Source: Leucobacter chromiiresistens (GTDB lineage Bacteria > Actinomycetota > Actinomycetes > Actinomycetales > Microbacteriaceae). Taken from it: a DNA stretch of 64,000 nt. The stretch spans positions 930,001-994,000 of the forward strand of contig NZ_FNKB01000001.1 in the NCBI RefSeq assembly GCF_900102345.1, read 5' to 3'. Below, piece by piece: positions 25,508-35,900 of this stretch; positions within the stretch are counted from its first letter, which is position 1, and each line of letters starts with the position of its first letter. Position numbers and translations under genes: made by a program. Below the pieces are notes generated by a model that worked only from the letters and a program-made list of their open reading frames with translations, searched no databases and was not told where the DNA came from.

Positions 25508-26140
25508 ATGATCCGTTCCCGACTCAAGAAGCTGCAGCACTCACTCGCCTGGCTCAAGAACGTCGCCGGCCTCGACGACGACTACGTGAGAAAGTGGTCG
25601 CCCGCGGAATGGGAGGCGTGGCAGGCAGCGATGCTCGCAGACCCGTCCGGCGACAACCCAAGCGTCCCCGAGTGGATGAACCCGATCATCCGTCACACCT
25701 GGCACAACGACTTCTCGTTCCCGTTCCCACAGGTCGCCCAACTCACCTCAGCGCACCCCTGGTTCTACGAAGCCACGAAGCGTGCCGACTTCTCCCTCAG
25801 AATCACGGAGCCTCTCGAAAGCGACGCACCCGTGCTGTCGCAGGTTGAGGGCGCCTACAACGAAGCCATGTTGCGGGGATGGACACCGCTCCTGTCGCTC
25901 CTGATCGAACCGACCCAGCAACCCAAGATCGTCGTCGGCGCAATCGAGTCGTTCTACATCGTCGCCCCTGCATTCGACTCAGCCGACGTCAGCGACCTCA
26001 TGCAGCACTTCGACCTTCCGTCACCCAGCACCCGGCTCGCCGGCCCCGTGCAAGACGTCGATGCGCTCCTAGAGCGAGCACACCAGCCCGTGCCTGACGG
26101 CCACCACGTCGCATGGGGATCGGAGTGGATGTATGTGTGA
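25508..26140 (+). CDS. Hypothetical protein upstream of the relaxase
   Basis: 210 residues, soluble, rich in aromatic residues (WSPAEWEAWQAAM, HTWHNDFSFPFPQ, HPWFYEATKRADF). No signal, Cys motif or membrane helix. It starts eight bases after the previous stop with AGGAGA and is followed after 18 bases by a zinc-knuckle gene. Function unknown. Confidence 0.65.
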   Translation: MIRSRLKKLQHSLAWLKNVAGLDDDYVRKWSPAEWEAWQAAMLADPSGDNPSVPEWMNPIIRHTWHNDFSFPFPQVAQLTSAHPWFYEATKRADFSLRITEPLESDAPVLSQVEGAYNEAMLRGWTPLLSLLIEPTQQPKIVVGAIESFYIVAPAFDSADVSDLMQHFDLPSPSTRLAGPVQDVDALLERAHQPVPDGHHVAWGSEWMYV

Positions 26141-26158
26141 TCTAACCGCGGTGACCCC

Positions 26159-26638
26159 ATGAGAAAGACGCAAGCCCAACGCGATTTCGAGAAACGCATC
26201 CGGCAGTCACGAGGGCTCGCCCACCCGGCTGCTCCTCGACCAGAAGGCACCGGTTGGGAGACCCGGTGTGAGCGGTCAGGATGCGAGCGCACGTTCCTGA
26301 CCCCCACCAAGCAACGGCGGTACTGCAGCAACACCTGCCAGAACCTTGCCGAGAAAGCACGCGCGCGACGCGTCGACGTCCTCACCAGCATTCTGCTGTA
26401 CTCGTGCGCCGCCCCGCACTGCTCCAACGTCTTCCTCCCGGATCGACGCAATCCACGCCACATGTATTGCTCCACGACGTGCCGCAAGCGCGGTTACCGG
26501 GCAGCGAGCGATCTCTCCCCGGTCCACTGCGCGTTCTGCATGACGCCCTTCCCTCACGGGAAGAGCCGGCGCCGACGCTACTGCGACGCCACATGCCGCA
26601 AACGCGCCCAACGAGCCGCCCGAAGAAACGAGAACTGA
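26159..26638 (+). CDS. Protein with three zinc-knuckle-like Cys clusters
   Basis: 159 residues, very basic. Three similar units: CERSGC..RRYCSNTC (about 37-59), CAAPHC..HMYCSTTC (82-107) and CAFC..RRYCDATC (122-142), each with four Cys spaced like a treble-clef or knuckle, followed by R/K. This fits nucleic-acid binding. It ends three bases before the relaxase start, so the two are probably co-translated. A role at the transfer origin or as an accessory of the relaxase is an inference. Confidence 0.75.
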   Translation: MRKTQAQRDFEKRIRQSRGLAHPAAPRPEGTGWETRCERSGCERTFLTPTKQRRYCSNTCQNLAEKARARRVDVLTSILLYSCAAPHCSNVFLPDRRNPRHMYCSTTCRKRGYRAASDLSPVHCAFCMTPFPHGKSRRRRYCDATCRKRAQRAARRNEN

Positions 26639-26641
26639 ACC

Positions 26642-29600
26642 ATGATGACCGTCACCCTCATTGGTGCGTCGCGAGACGCCTGGGGCTACCTCATGAACAC
26701 CGTCGCCGACGAGCACACCATCGACCGCGCCGAAGGCAAAGCCGCGTACTACATGTCGAACGGCACCCCACCCGGCGCGTGGGCCGGAAGCGGAGCCACC
26801 GCACTCGGCCTCGACGTCGGCACGGCAGTTGAAGAACGCGAACTCGTCGCACTTTTCGGGGATGGCGTGCACCCCACCACCGGGCAACAGCTCGGCCGCA
26901 AATACAACACCGTCCTCCCGCTCGAGAAACGCATCGAGCGGAAGATCCAGGCGGCAGCCGCCGACCCGAAGAACCGTGACCTCAGCGAGCCCGAATTCGA
27001 AGCGCTCGCAGACCAGATCCGGCGAGAGGTCACCGAGAAGCCCGAGAGACAGTCCGTGGCCGGGTTCGAGTTCGTGTTCTCCCCACCCAAGAGCGTGAGC
27101 TCGTGGTGGGCGCTTGCAGATCCCGCACTGAAAGACGAGATCCGGCAAGCCCACCACGCCGCGATTCAAGCAACGATCGAGAAACTCGAAACCGACATCA
27201 TTCGCACCCGCACCGGGGCAGACGGTGTCGCGCAGGCGCACGTGCGCGGGATCTCCGCCGCACTGTTCGATCACTGGGACTCCCGTGAGGGAGACCCGCA
27301 GCTCCACACGCACATGCTCGTCTCCAACCGGGTCCAAGGAGAAGACGGCCGCTGGCGCACGATCGACTCCCGCTGGTCCCTGATGCCAGCCGTGGCCACG
27401 GCCGGCGCGTACTACGACGGCGTCCTCATGGACGAACTCTCCTCCCGTTTCGGCATCGAGTGGACCGTCGAAGACGTCCTGCAGCGCCCCGAGCAGTACC
27501 GGGAATGGTTGGTCGAATCGCAGCGACCCGATACGCCGGCAGCACGGCAGCAGTTCTCGATCGACGCCGGCACCAATCCCGGATCGGTGAAGTGGCAAAT
27601 CGACGGGGTGCCGAAAACTCTCGTGGAGGAATACTCGACACGATCACATGCGATCCGAAAAGAGAAGGATCGACTGGTGGCAAAGTACGTCAAGGAGCAC
27701 TGCAAACAGCCCAGCGACCGAGCCGTCATCAAGATGCGCCAATATGCGACGTTCGCCACCCGTGCGGCGAAGAAAGCACGATCGCTTCGAGAGCTCACCC
27801 AGAACTGGCGGGAGCGAGCCAAGTCGCACATCGGGGACTCGTTCCTGTTCGCAGATCGACTGTTGGATACAGCGGCGCCGCGCAAGGCGGACCTCCCACT
27901 GTGGTCATTCCGGCACGACGACGTCGACGACGACGCTGCCCGAGACGCCGCCGAATTCGTGCTGCACACCCTCGCTAGCGCACGGTCGACGTGGGGGAGA
28001 CGCAACGCCGAGACCGCGGCACTGCGTGCGATCGCCGGGTGGCGTTTTCGCTCTCCCGAAGACCGCGACCAGGCCGTGCACCGAGTCGTTGATCTCGTCC
28101 TCTCCCAAGCCATCCCGCTCACACCCAAGAACCACCTGCACACCCCGTATCGGTTCCGAACCGCGGACGGGCAGGACATGTTCCATCCCGAAGCGCGGGA
28201 CCTCTTCACGACTCGCGAAGTGTGGGATGCAGAAGGTCGCCTCCTCGAAGCCGGCCGATCCCTGCAAGGCCCACGCATCGAGCAAGCGATCGTCGATACC
28301 CACATCTCCCTGCCGACAGGGACTGAAAGGCGCGTTCTTTCCAGTGACCAGGCGGCCGCCGTGGAGAACATTGTCACCAGCGGCCGCCAGGTCGACGTCC
28401 TCGTCGGGCCCGCAGGTGCCGGCAAGACCACGAGCCTTGAAAAGCTCCGCGAGCTCTGGGAACTCACGCACGGCGCCGGCACTGTGCGCGGTCTCGCCCC
28501 GACCGCCCGCGCGGCCGAAGTGCTCGCAGAATCACTCGGCATCCAGACCGAGAACACCGCGAAATGGCTCCACGAAACCGCACGCGGCACCGACACCAAA
28601 GACGGCATCGACTACCGACTCCAGCCAGGCGAACTCATCATCGTTGACGAAGCCTCCATCGGGGGCACGCTCGCACTCGACGCGATCCGCGCACAGGTCC
28701 AAGCGGCCGGCGCGAAGCTGCTGCTCGTGGGGGACTGGGCGCAGCTCGCCGCAGTCGATGCCGGCGGCGCGTTCGGGCTCCTCGCCTCCGACCGGCAGGA
28801 CGTCGCCGAGCTCGTGAACCTCCACCGCTTCACCGCCGACTGGGAAGCGGACGCCTCCAAACTCCTCCGGCTCGGGAAAACCGCCGGCCTCGACGCCTAC
28901 ATCGAACACGACCGCGTCTTCGCGGGCCTCGATGAAACGATCATCGACCAGGCCGTCGACGCCTGGCGAACGGACGAGGCGACACTGGACGATTCCGGCG
29001 ACCGGCTCGTGTCGCTCCTGATCGCCCCCACGAACGAGATGGTGGAGCGCCTCAACACCATCGCACGCACCTGGCGCATCGAACAAGGCGACGTCGACGC
29101 GACGCAGGAAACGGTGATCGCCTCTGGTGTCGCATCCCCGGGCGATCGGATCGTGACGCGTCAGAACGCGAGAACCCTCCGCACCGATCACGACCGGTGG
29201 GTGAAAAACAACGACGAATGGGTCGTCGCCGGCATCAACCCGGACACGGGCGACATCGTCGCCGTCGCCGGCGACGAGTACGTCACCCTGCCCGCCGACT
29301 ACTGCCGGGATCACGTGCAGCTCGCATACGCGACCACCGCGCACCGCTCCCAGGGCCGCACCGTCGACACCGCCCACACCATCGTCGATTCCAGCGCCTC
29401 CCGGGAGACGTTCTACGTCGCGATGACGCGCGGGAAGCGCTCGAACAAGGCGTATGTCGTCGTCGACGAGAACGGCGACATGGGCGACCCCGGCGCGCTC
29501 GGAATGACGCGCACCTGGCGGGAAACCCTCGAACACGTCGTCACGAAACAGGGCGGCGACATCGCCGCCCACGACACGCTCCGAGAAGAAGCCGAACGCA

Positions 29601-30571
29601 TCGGCTCGATCCGGCAACTCGCGGCCGAGTACCAGACCCTCACCGCCGACCAGCTCGAACGCGAATACCTCCCCGGGCTCGCGAACCTGCACCTGGTCGA
29701 CCCGGAATCGCCAGACTCCCCGTATCTCGGGCCGGTACTTGTGAACCTCCGACGCCTGGAAACGCGCGGCCACGACGTGCCCGGCACGATCACGGAACTG
29801 CTCGCAACCCGGGACCTCGACGGCGCACGCGACGTGCTCGCAGTGCTGCACTACCGCCTCAACACGCACCTGGAAGATCTGCGCGAACACGACGCCTACG
29901 CCCGATTCGCGCCTCTGCTGGCCCCCTTCGGCATCGACTCAGAAGAGACCCGTTCGAACCTCCGTCTCGGGCGGATGCTCACCGCGTTGGAGGGCGCGGC
30001 CGACACCACCCTCGAAGACGCGGTGCGCGGGGCGCTCGAGCGCATGGACCGGGGGAGTACTCGAGATGTCTCCGCACGGCTCGCTCACCTGCTGCGCTCC
30101 GAGTACCGCATCGACCCCGACGCGCTCGACGCACCAGATCATCTCCGCAGCGTGAACACGGTGCACCATATCGCCGGCCTCATCGAACCGGCTCCGGACT
30201 TTGGAGATCCCGACTTTGGAAAGGCTCTGAGGGATCGTGAGCTCGCGATGCAGCTCCGGGCAGAACTCGTCGTCGACCGCGCGATCGCGGACAAGGAGCC
30301 GTGGCTCGAAGCGCTCGGAGAGCAGCTCCCTGGCGCCGAATCAGAATGGCGCAGGCGCGCCGTCACTGTCGCATGCTTCCGTGACCTGTACGGCGTCGCC
30401 ACCGACGAACCGCTCGGCCGCGAGCACGCCCACGCGCGCAATCGGGAACGCGATCGCCAGATCGCCGCAGCGGCACTCAGAGTCGCCCCTGCACCTCGAA
30501 CTGAGGGAAGCTACGTGCCCGCACAGCAAGGCCCGGACGTGCTGCCGAGTGCGCCTGTCCTGGGCTACTGA
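26642..30571 (+). CDS. traA: MobF-family conjugative relaxase with helicase (TraA/TrwC-like)
   Basis: 1309 residues. The TrwC relaxase domain spans about 1-330, with the three-His metal site at H211, H222 and H224 (HWDSREGDPQLHTH) and tyrosines YY36-37 early as candidate nucleophiles. The RecD-like helicase domain has Walker A GPAGAGKTT near 590, Walker B IIVDEAS near 668, and late motifs ending AYATTAHRSQGRTV. A helical C-terminal third follows. The enzyme nicks oriT, binds the 5' end and unwinds the strand for transfer through the VirD4/VirB4 apparatus encoded at 41906-52207. Confidence 0.93.
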   Translation: MMTVTLIGASRDAWGYLMNTVADEHTIDRAEGKAAYYMSNGTPPGAWAGSGATALGLDVGTAVEERELVALFGDGVHPTTGQQLGRKYNTVLPLEKRIERKIQAAAADPKNRDLSEPEFEALADQIRREVTEKPERQSVAGFEFVFSPPKSVSSWWALADPALKDEIRQAHHAAIQATIEKLETDIIRTRTGADGVAQAHVRGISAALFDHWDSREGDPQLHTHMLVSNRVQGEDGRWRTIDSRWSLMPAVATAGAYYDGVLMDELSSRFGIEWTVEDVLQRPEQYREWLVESQRPDTPAARQQFSIDAGTNPGSVKWQIDGVPKTLVEEYSTRSHAIRKEKDRLVAKYVKEHCKQPSDRAVIKMRQYATFATRAAKKARSLRELTQNWRERAKSHIGDSFLFADRLLDTAAPRKADLPLWSFRHDDVDDDAARDAAEFVLHTLASARSTWGRRNAETAALRAIAGWRFRSPEDRDQAVHRVVDLVLSQAIPLTPKNHLHTPYRFRTADGQDMFHPEARDLFTTREVWDAEGRLLEAGRSLQGPRIEQAIVDTHISLPTGTERRVLSSDQAAAVENIVTSGRQVDVLVGPAGAGKTTSLEKLRELWELTHGAGTVRGLAPTARAAEVLAESLGIQTENTAKWLHETARGTDTKDGIDYRLQPGELIIVDEASIGGTLALDAIRAQVQAAGAKLLLVGDWAQLAAVDAGGAFGLLASDRQDVAELVNLHRFTADWEADASKLLRLGKTAGLDAYIEHDRVFAGLDETIIDQAVDAWRTDEATLDDSGDRLVSLLIAPTNEMVERLNTIARTWRIEQGDVDATQETVIASGVASPGDRIVTRQNARTLRTDHDRWVKNNDEWVVAGINPDTGDIVAVAGDEYVTLPADYCRDHVQLAYATTAHRSQGRTVDTAHTIVDSSASRETFYVAMTRGKRSNKAYVVVDENGDMGDPGALGMTRTWRETLEHVVTKQGGDIAAHDTLREEAERIGSIRQLAAEYQTLTADQLEREYLPGLANLHLVDPESPDSPYLGPVLVNLRRLETRGHDVPGTITELLATRDLDGARDVLAVLHYRLNTHLEDLREHDAYARFAPLLAPFGIDSEETRSNLRLGRMLTALEGAADTTLEDAVRGALERMDRGSTRDVSARLAHLLRSEYRIDPDALDAPDHLRSVNTVHHIAGLIEPAPDFGDPDFGKALRDRELAMQLRAELVVDRAIADKEPWLEALGEQLPGAESEWRRRAVTVACFRDLYGVATDEPLGREHAHARNRERDRQIAAAALRVAPAPRTEGSYVPAQQGPDVLPSAPVLGY

Positions 30572-30587
30572 GCGCTAGTAGCCCAGG
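30559..30587. terminator. Palindromic bidirectional terminator over two stop codons
   Basis: CCTGGGCTACT (30559-30569) and AGTAGCCCAGG (30577-30587) are perfect complements around GAGCGCT. The stem includes the ends of the convergent relaxase and fic genes, so both proteins end in Leu-Gly-Tyr. Confidence 0.75.
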
Positions 30588-31912
30588 CCCGACGGGGACT
30601 GCGGGTTTCCGTAGTCCCCGCTTCGGCTCTGGGTGTGAAACACCGGGTCGCCTGGTGGCCACCGCAGTGTGGACTCTGGCAGTGCCAGCCGTGAAGCGGT
30701 CGCCTCGTCCGCGGTGTCCCAGCCGCCTGCTTTGTTGCTGCGCTCTGCCAGAGTCACCAGGTGCAAGTGCTCGTCGGAGACGAATGCGGCTCGCACTCCG
30801 CGGTGGTTCTTGCTGACGCTCAGCACCCCGGCGTCTGCAAGTTCCGTCAGCGCCCGCTCCGCGGCGGGCCGGGACACCCCGTATCGCTCAGCCGTCGCGG
30901 CCACTGTGAGTACGGGCTGGGATGCAAGATCTCGCCGTACTCGTTCCACTGTCGCATCGGCGCGCGGCGCTGCGGGGATACCCTGCCCGGAACGCCACGC
31001 ATGATGGCGCTCCCGGAGTAGCTCGTCCAACTCGTCTGCCCGCTCCTTCAGCAGCACGACGTTTCCCGCAGCGCGCACGGCCGACTGGCAGAACTCCTGC
31101 ACCCAGAGGTCCACGTTCGGTGGTTCTTCGCGGAACGCCGTGAGCCCCGCAATGTAGTGATCCTTCGCTGTCGAGAAGACCGTGCTGATCGGGAGCACGG
31201 CGCGATCGGTGATACCGTCCCGCTTCAAGATCGCGTGGATGAGCGCACGACCCGTGCGTCCGTTCCCGTCGATGAACGGGTGGATCGTCTCAAACTGAGC
31301 ATGAGCGATCGCGGCCTTCAGCAGTGGAGGATGTTCGCTCTGATTCACATACGCGAGCAGATCGTCCAACAGTGGCACCACTTCGGACTCGGGCGGCGGC
31401 ACGAACGATGCAGTGAGCGGGGAGTAGCCCCCACCGATCCAATTCTGTTGCGTGCGGAAGCCACGCTCAAGATCCGGCGTGATCGTCTGCTGTAGCTGCA
31501 CCAGATCTTCAAGCTCGATGTCCCATTTTTCTGCGACGACGTCAATCGCGTATTCCATCGCGCGAAGATTCTGCAGGACCGCGACGGCGTTCTCTTTCCC
31601 ACGGCCGAGCACGTCTGCAAGGGCGAGCTTCTTCGCGGAGATGACATGACCCTCGATGAGGGAGGATGCGATGCTCTCAGATCGCAGCAGCAGGTGATTG
31701 AGGTACAGCTCGGACTCACCGATGATGCCGTCCGCACGCGACACCGTGCTCTGCGCGTCGGCGACAACCGAGAACGTGCTCGCACTGATCGGCGGCCCCT
31801 GTGCCCCCAGGACGCCGGGTACGAACGCGAGGTACGTGCCGCCGGTCTGTTCTCGCCGGGACAGGCCGAACGTTGAGGACGGCGCCCATTGGCGCTCGAC
31901 GTATTCGCCCAT
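30575..31912 (-). CDS. fic: Fic-family AMP-transferase with self-inhibiting helix
   Basis: 445 residues. The Fic motif HPFIDGNGRTGR starts at His211. An N-terminal inhibitory motif SSLIEG at 83-88 places Glu87 to block ATP, the class II arrangement. A Fic/DOC N-terminal region precedes it, and a winged helix (QPVLTVAATAERYGVSRPAAERAL, about 336-360) near the C-terminus could bind DNA. Fic enzymes attach AMP to target hydroxyls; the target is unknown. Repeated TGCAACTTTACG boxes upstream suggest autoregulation. It could act as a stand-alone toxin-like or regulatory module of the element. Confidence 0.9.
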   Translation of the reverse strand: MGEYVERQWAPSSTFGLSRREQTGGTYLAFVPGVLGAQGPPISASTFSVVADAQSTVSRADGIIGESELYLNHLLLRSESIASSLIEGHVISAKKLALADVLGRGKENAVAVLQNLRAMEYAIDVVAEKWDIELEDLVQLQQTITPDLERGFRTQQNWIGGGYSPLTASFVPPPESEVVPLLDDLLAYVNQSEHPPLLKAAIAHAQFETIHPFIDGNGRTGRALIHAILKRDGITDRAVLPISTVFSTAKDHYIAGLTAFREEPPNVDLWVQEFCQSAVRAAGNVVLLKERADELDELLRERHHAWRSGQGIPAAPRADATVERVRRDLASQPVLTVAATAERYGVSRPAAERALTELADAGVLSVSKNHRGVRAAFVSDEHLHLVTLAERSNKAGGWDTADEATASRLALPESTLRWPPGDPVFHTQSRSGDYGNPQSPSGLGY

Positions 31913-31920
31913 TGTGACCC

Positions 31921-32000
31921 CTTAAAGTTGCCCGCTGCACCGGTTAATGCAACTTTACGCGCTTAACGTTTCATCGAACGCGTGTTGATGCAACTTTACG
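31921..32000. promoter_or_regulatory. Repeat cluster upstream of fic (putative operators)
   Basis: ATGCAACTTTACG occurs twice in the same direction (31947-31959 and 31988-32000) and once inverted as CTTAAAGTTGC (31921-31931), all within 80 bases before the fic start. The winged helix of Fic is a natural candidate binder. Confidence 0.65.
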
Positions 32001-32012
32001 AAAGCAGGCAGG

Positions 32013-32795
32013 TCACCTGCCGTGCCGGCCAGACAGCCAGCCGCGCTTCTTCTTCGTCAGCTTCGCCGCGACCTGGTCGAGGCGGGGGAGGATCTCTTCA
32101 GTGCTCTCAGAATTCGCGTACAGCTTCCGGATGCTCTGTAGCGCGTTCTGATGCCGCTCGGGACTCATCGCCCCCATCGCGTCATCAACCAAGCTGACCC
32201 GGTAGCCAAGATCCGTGAGATCTCGCACCGAAGCGCTTACGCACTGGTCCGTGTAGAAACCCGTCACGATGACGTTCTGCACACCGAGATTTCGGAGCAC
32301 CTGGTCGATGTGCGTTCCCACGTGGATGCCGGAGCAAGTTTTCGTCAGAACGATCTCCCCGTCGAGCGGCGCAGCTTCTGGAAGGAACTGGGAATCGTAG
32401 GAGCCGGGGGCGTACAACATGCCGGCAGCTTTGTGCAGCATCCCGGCGTCGGCTGAGTCCGGCAGGTACGACTGAATGCCCACATGGATGGGGCGAATGC
32501 CGACCTCGCGGCACTTCGCGAGCACCTGGCTGATGTTCCGGAGCGCGACCTGCAGGTCCGCGTTGATCGCGGCCAGCACCGGTTCGGCGCTCTCGTCGTA
32601 CACCCCGGCGTGCTTGAGTGAGGCGCGGATCGAGCGGGTCGAGAGGTGCTGCTGAATGTCGACGAGCACGAGGGCGGTATCGGCGGGATGCAGCGGCAAC
32701 GGTTCGGCGTACCCGGCTGCACCGAGCGTGCCGTAGTAGTTCTCGACGAGCGCGTTGACCTCTTCGGCCGTGGCCCGTGGCTCGGAACTACTCAT
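32013..32795 (-). CDS. Isochorismatase-like cysteine hydrolase
   Basis: 260 residues from ATG 32795, with a GAGG site. The catalytic triad of the family is visible: Asp46 (LVDIQ), Lys152 (VLTKT) and Cys185 (YTDQCVS), with the cis-peptide before the Cys region. Members hydrolyse amides, nicotinamide or isochorismate; the substrate here is not predictable. An N-terminal extension of about 40 residues precedes the core. It lies between fic and the methylase-helicase gene with its own small gap, so it is probably metabolic cargo rather than transfer machinery. Confidence 0.88.
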   Translation of the reverse strand: MSSSEPRATAEEVNALVENYYGTLGAAGYAEPLPLHPADTALVLVDIQQHLSTRSIRASLKHAGVYDESAEPVLAAINADLQVALRNISQVLAKCREVGIRPIHVGIQSYLPDSADAGMLHKAAGMLYAPGSYDSQFLPEAAPLDGEIVLTKTCSGIHVGTHIDQVLRNLGVQNVIVTGFYTDQCVSASVRDLTDLGYRVSLVDDAMGAMSPERHQNALQSIRKLYANSESTEEILPRLDQVAAKLTKKKRGWLSGRHGR

Positions 32796-32891
32796 GACGG
32801 ACGATCCTCTCGACAACGGGTGCAACGACAACAGCTATGTTCCCAGCCTTTGCCCCATCAGCGTGGACGTCCACGCGCGTGACCGCACGCG

Positions 32892-32937
32892 AAAGCGGCG
32901 ACCTCGCATCATCGAAATGACGCAAGGTCGCCGCTTT
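32892..32937 (-). terminator. Hairpin after the methylase-helicase gene
   Basis: AAAGCGGCGACCT (32892-32904) and AGGTCGCCGCTTT (32925-32937) are perfect complements with a 20-base loop, 15 bases beyond the stop of the minus-strand gene at 32952. T-residues flank both sides. Confidence 0.65.
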
Positions 32938-32951
32938 TGGCCCTCCGGCAG

Positions 32952-35900
32952 CTACATCGTGTGCCCGCTACTCACTGTTCGCTCCACGGTGTGTTGCGGT
33001 GGGGCAGGCGCGTTGTCTTTGGGTCCCGCGGCTTCCCGTTCGAGCTCAGTGATGATCGCAGCGAGCCGCATCTGCTTCTGATCCAGCTCGTCCTTTCTGG
33101 GCCACTTCTCCGCACTCATCACCTCCAGCTCCCGAACCTCGCCCCGGGCCGACACCAGAACGTCCTCGTGCTGGCAGATCTCATCGGGGACCATCCGAGC
33201 GTGAGACTCGAACCCCTGAGAGACCATGCTGACCTCGCCGTCCATCGCACGCGACCACAGCATCTTGTACTGCAGCGCGTGGATCGTACGTCCCGCGTGG
33301 AACTCCACGATAGGATCGTTGCTCGCCTTCGGATTCCATCGGAGCCGTGCTTCCCAGTCGAGGCCGCCAACGGACACGGTGAACTTCAACGGTGCCGGGT
33401 AGCCGGCGTTGTTCGTCCCGAAGTACGGCACTGCCGCTCGAGCGCGCTCGAGCGTGGTGCGAAACGCTGCCCCAAACTCCTTCCGGTCCCGGTACATGGG
33501 TGACTCCGCCCAGCTCGACGGCTTCACCCGCCCCGAGAACGCATCCCCGCGCGTCTCAACCACCTTCGGCGCCAGAGCCCGTAGCACCTGGAGATCGTGC
33601 TCGAACACGCCGACCTGCTGCTCCAGCATTTTCTGTCGAACCTCGATCGCGCCGATCTTGCGTTGGTGGCCACGCTGCTGCCGGGCGAGCTTCTGCGTCT
33701 CGTTTCGGAGGTTCGCGACCTCCAAAATGCGCATGTCTCCCGCGGTGATCGCCTGCATCTCCGCGAACTGCAACGCCATCTCGGTCGAGTTATCGACCTC
33801 GCGCACGTCGAGCCTGCCGGTGAGCACCTGCTCGATAAAGGCAGCCTTCCGGGCGAGCGTGCCCCACATGTACGAATCGAACGACCCCTCCGTCGCATAC
33901 CGGAGCAGATGGACCTCTGGGTTCTGGTTGCCCTGACGAATCTCCCTCCCCTCACGCTGGGTAACGTCCGCCGGCCGCCACGGGGCATCGACGTGATGCA
34001 GCGCGATCGCGCGCGCTTGCACGTTCGTGCCGACGCCCATCTTCTCGGTCGACCCGACCAGTACCTGCACGCGGCCGTCGCGGGCCTGCTGGAACAGCTC
34101 GGCCTTCGCCTGGTCGTTGCTCGCCTCATGAATGAAGCGCACCTGAGACGCAGGCACACCTCGCGCGACTAGCTGGTCCCGCAACTCGTTGTACGCATCC
34201 CACCGCCCGTCAGCGGCCGGGGTCCCCAGATCAGCAAACACGATCTGCAGGGCGCCGGGAGTGGAGGAGATCTCGCCCCATTCGTCGAGGTACTCGCGAT
34301 CCTTGTTCTCGTCCCAGATCCTAAATACCTGCTCCGCTACGACGTCGAGCTTCGTGCGCTCGTCATCTTCTGGCCCAGGCTCATCCATCAGACGCGCATC
34401 CATCGCGAGCGCCCGACCGTTCGCAGTGATCTTCAGCATGTTGTCCTCGGTTGGTTCGACCGCACCGTTGCGCACGGCTTCGCCGCGCACGATCAGATCA
34501 GCCATGCCGGCCTCCTGCGCGCGGGTGGCCGGAACCACGATCATCTCCGGCGCCCGTTTTCCGTCGCAGTTGATGACGAGCTCGGGGACTGGCAGTGCCA
34601 GGTCCGCCTGCGTTTTCACATCGCCCGGTACATGCCACATCCGCAGCAGCTCCGGCACGTTGCGGAACTTCGTCGTGCGCGTCTTCACCTGGAACCCGCC
34701 ACCATCGGGTTTCGCTTCGACGGCCGTGACCTGCTCGGTGAACTGCCTGGCCCAGTCGTCCGCAGTGTAGACCTGTGCTTCGCGCAGCAAGTCTGGCCGC
34801 ATGTACCGCATCATCACGTACATCTCGATCATCGAATTCGGCAGCGGCGTCGCCGTCGCAAGCGTCGCCACCCGCGACTGCCCGAGATGCTCCCGGTAGT
34901 ACCAGAGCTTCATATCGAGATCCGTCGCACGCTTGGAACCGGCCGGCTTCGACAGATCCGCGACCTTCGAGATGACGGTGAGATTCTTGAACTTGTGCGC
35001 CTCATCGATGCACAGATAATCGATGCCCGTTTCCTCCCACGACACTCCCTCGTCATGGCCAATATCGAGCATCCGCTTCAGAAGCTGCTCCTGATCTGCG
35101 AGAGCCTTCTCCAGCCCCTTCACGGATTTCTCCGACAATTGCGAGTTCAGTTTCGCCTCGTGGATCTCCTGCATCTCGTGCAGGCGCTGCGCGGCGTACG
35201 CCTCTTGCGCCTTGCCCAACCCAATCCGTTCGAATGCGGAGTGCGTGAGAATCACCGCGTCCCAGTCACCCGTCCGGGCTCGCGCGACGAACAGCTTCCT
35301 CCCGTTCTTCGTGCCCGACGACTGAATATCCTCGCTGCCGGCAGCGAGCACTTTCGCCCGCGGGTAGATCTGCTTGTACTCGCGCGTGAACTGCTCCAGC
35401 ATCTGATTCGGGACGATGATCGCGGGCTTGTTCACCATGCCGAGCCGCTTGAGCTCCTTCACGCCGAGCACCATCTCAGCGGTCTTTCCAGCTCCCACCT
35501 CATGGAAGAGGCCCGTCGCCGGTTCAGCGAGCATGCGTGCCACCGCCGCGTGCTGGTGCGGGCGCGGCTCGAACGTCGCTGCCTTCCCCGGGAACGTCAG
35601 CTCGACACCGTCATAGGAGCGCAGCACGATCCCGTTGTAGAGATCGTTGTAGCGCTCCTGCAGGCGCTCCACACGCTCACCGTCCTGCCAGAGCCAGTCC
35701 TGGAACGACTCGTGAAGCTCCCCAGCACGCTCCTGCAACGTTTCCGTGGCGACCTGGTCCACGAACATCGGCCCATCTTTATCGGGCCGGTACGTCACCT
35801 CGAGTGACTTGCCGTTGAGGACTCGCTTGAACACATCCGTCGCGGTGAGGTTCACATGATCACCGGACACCCCCCACCGGCTCTCCGCCGTGGCCGCGGG

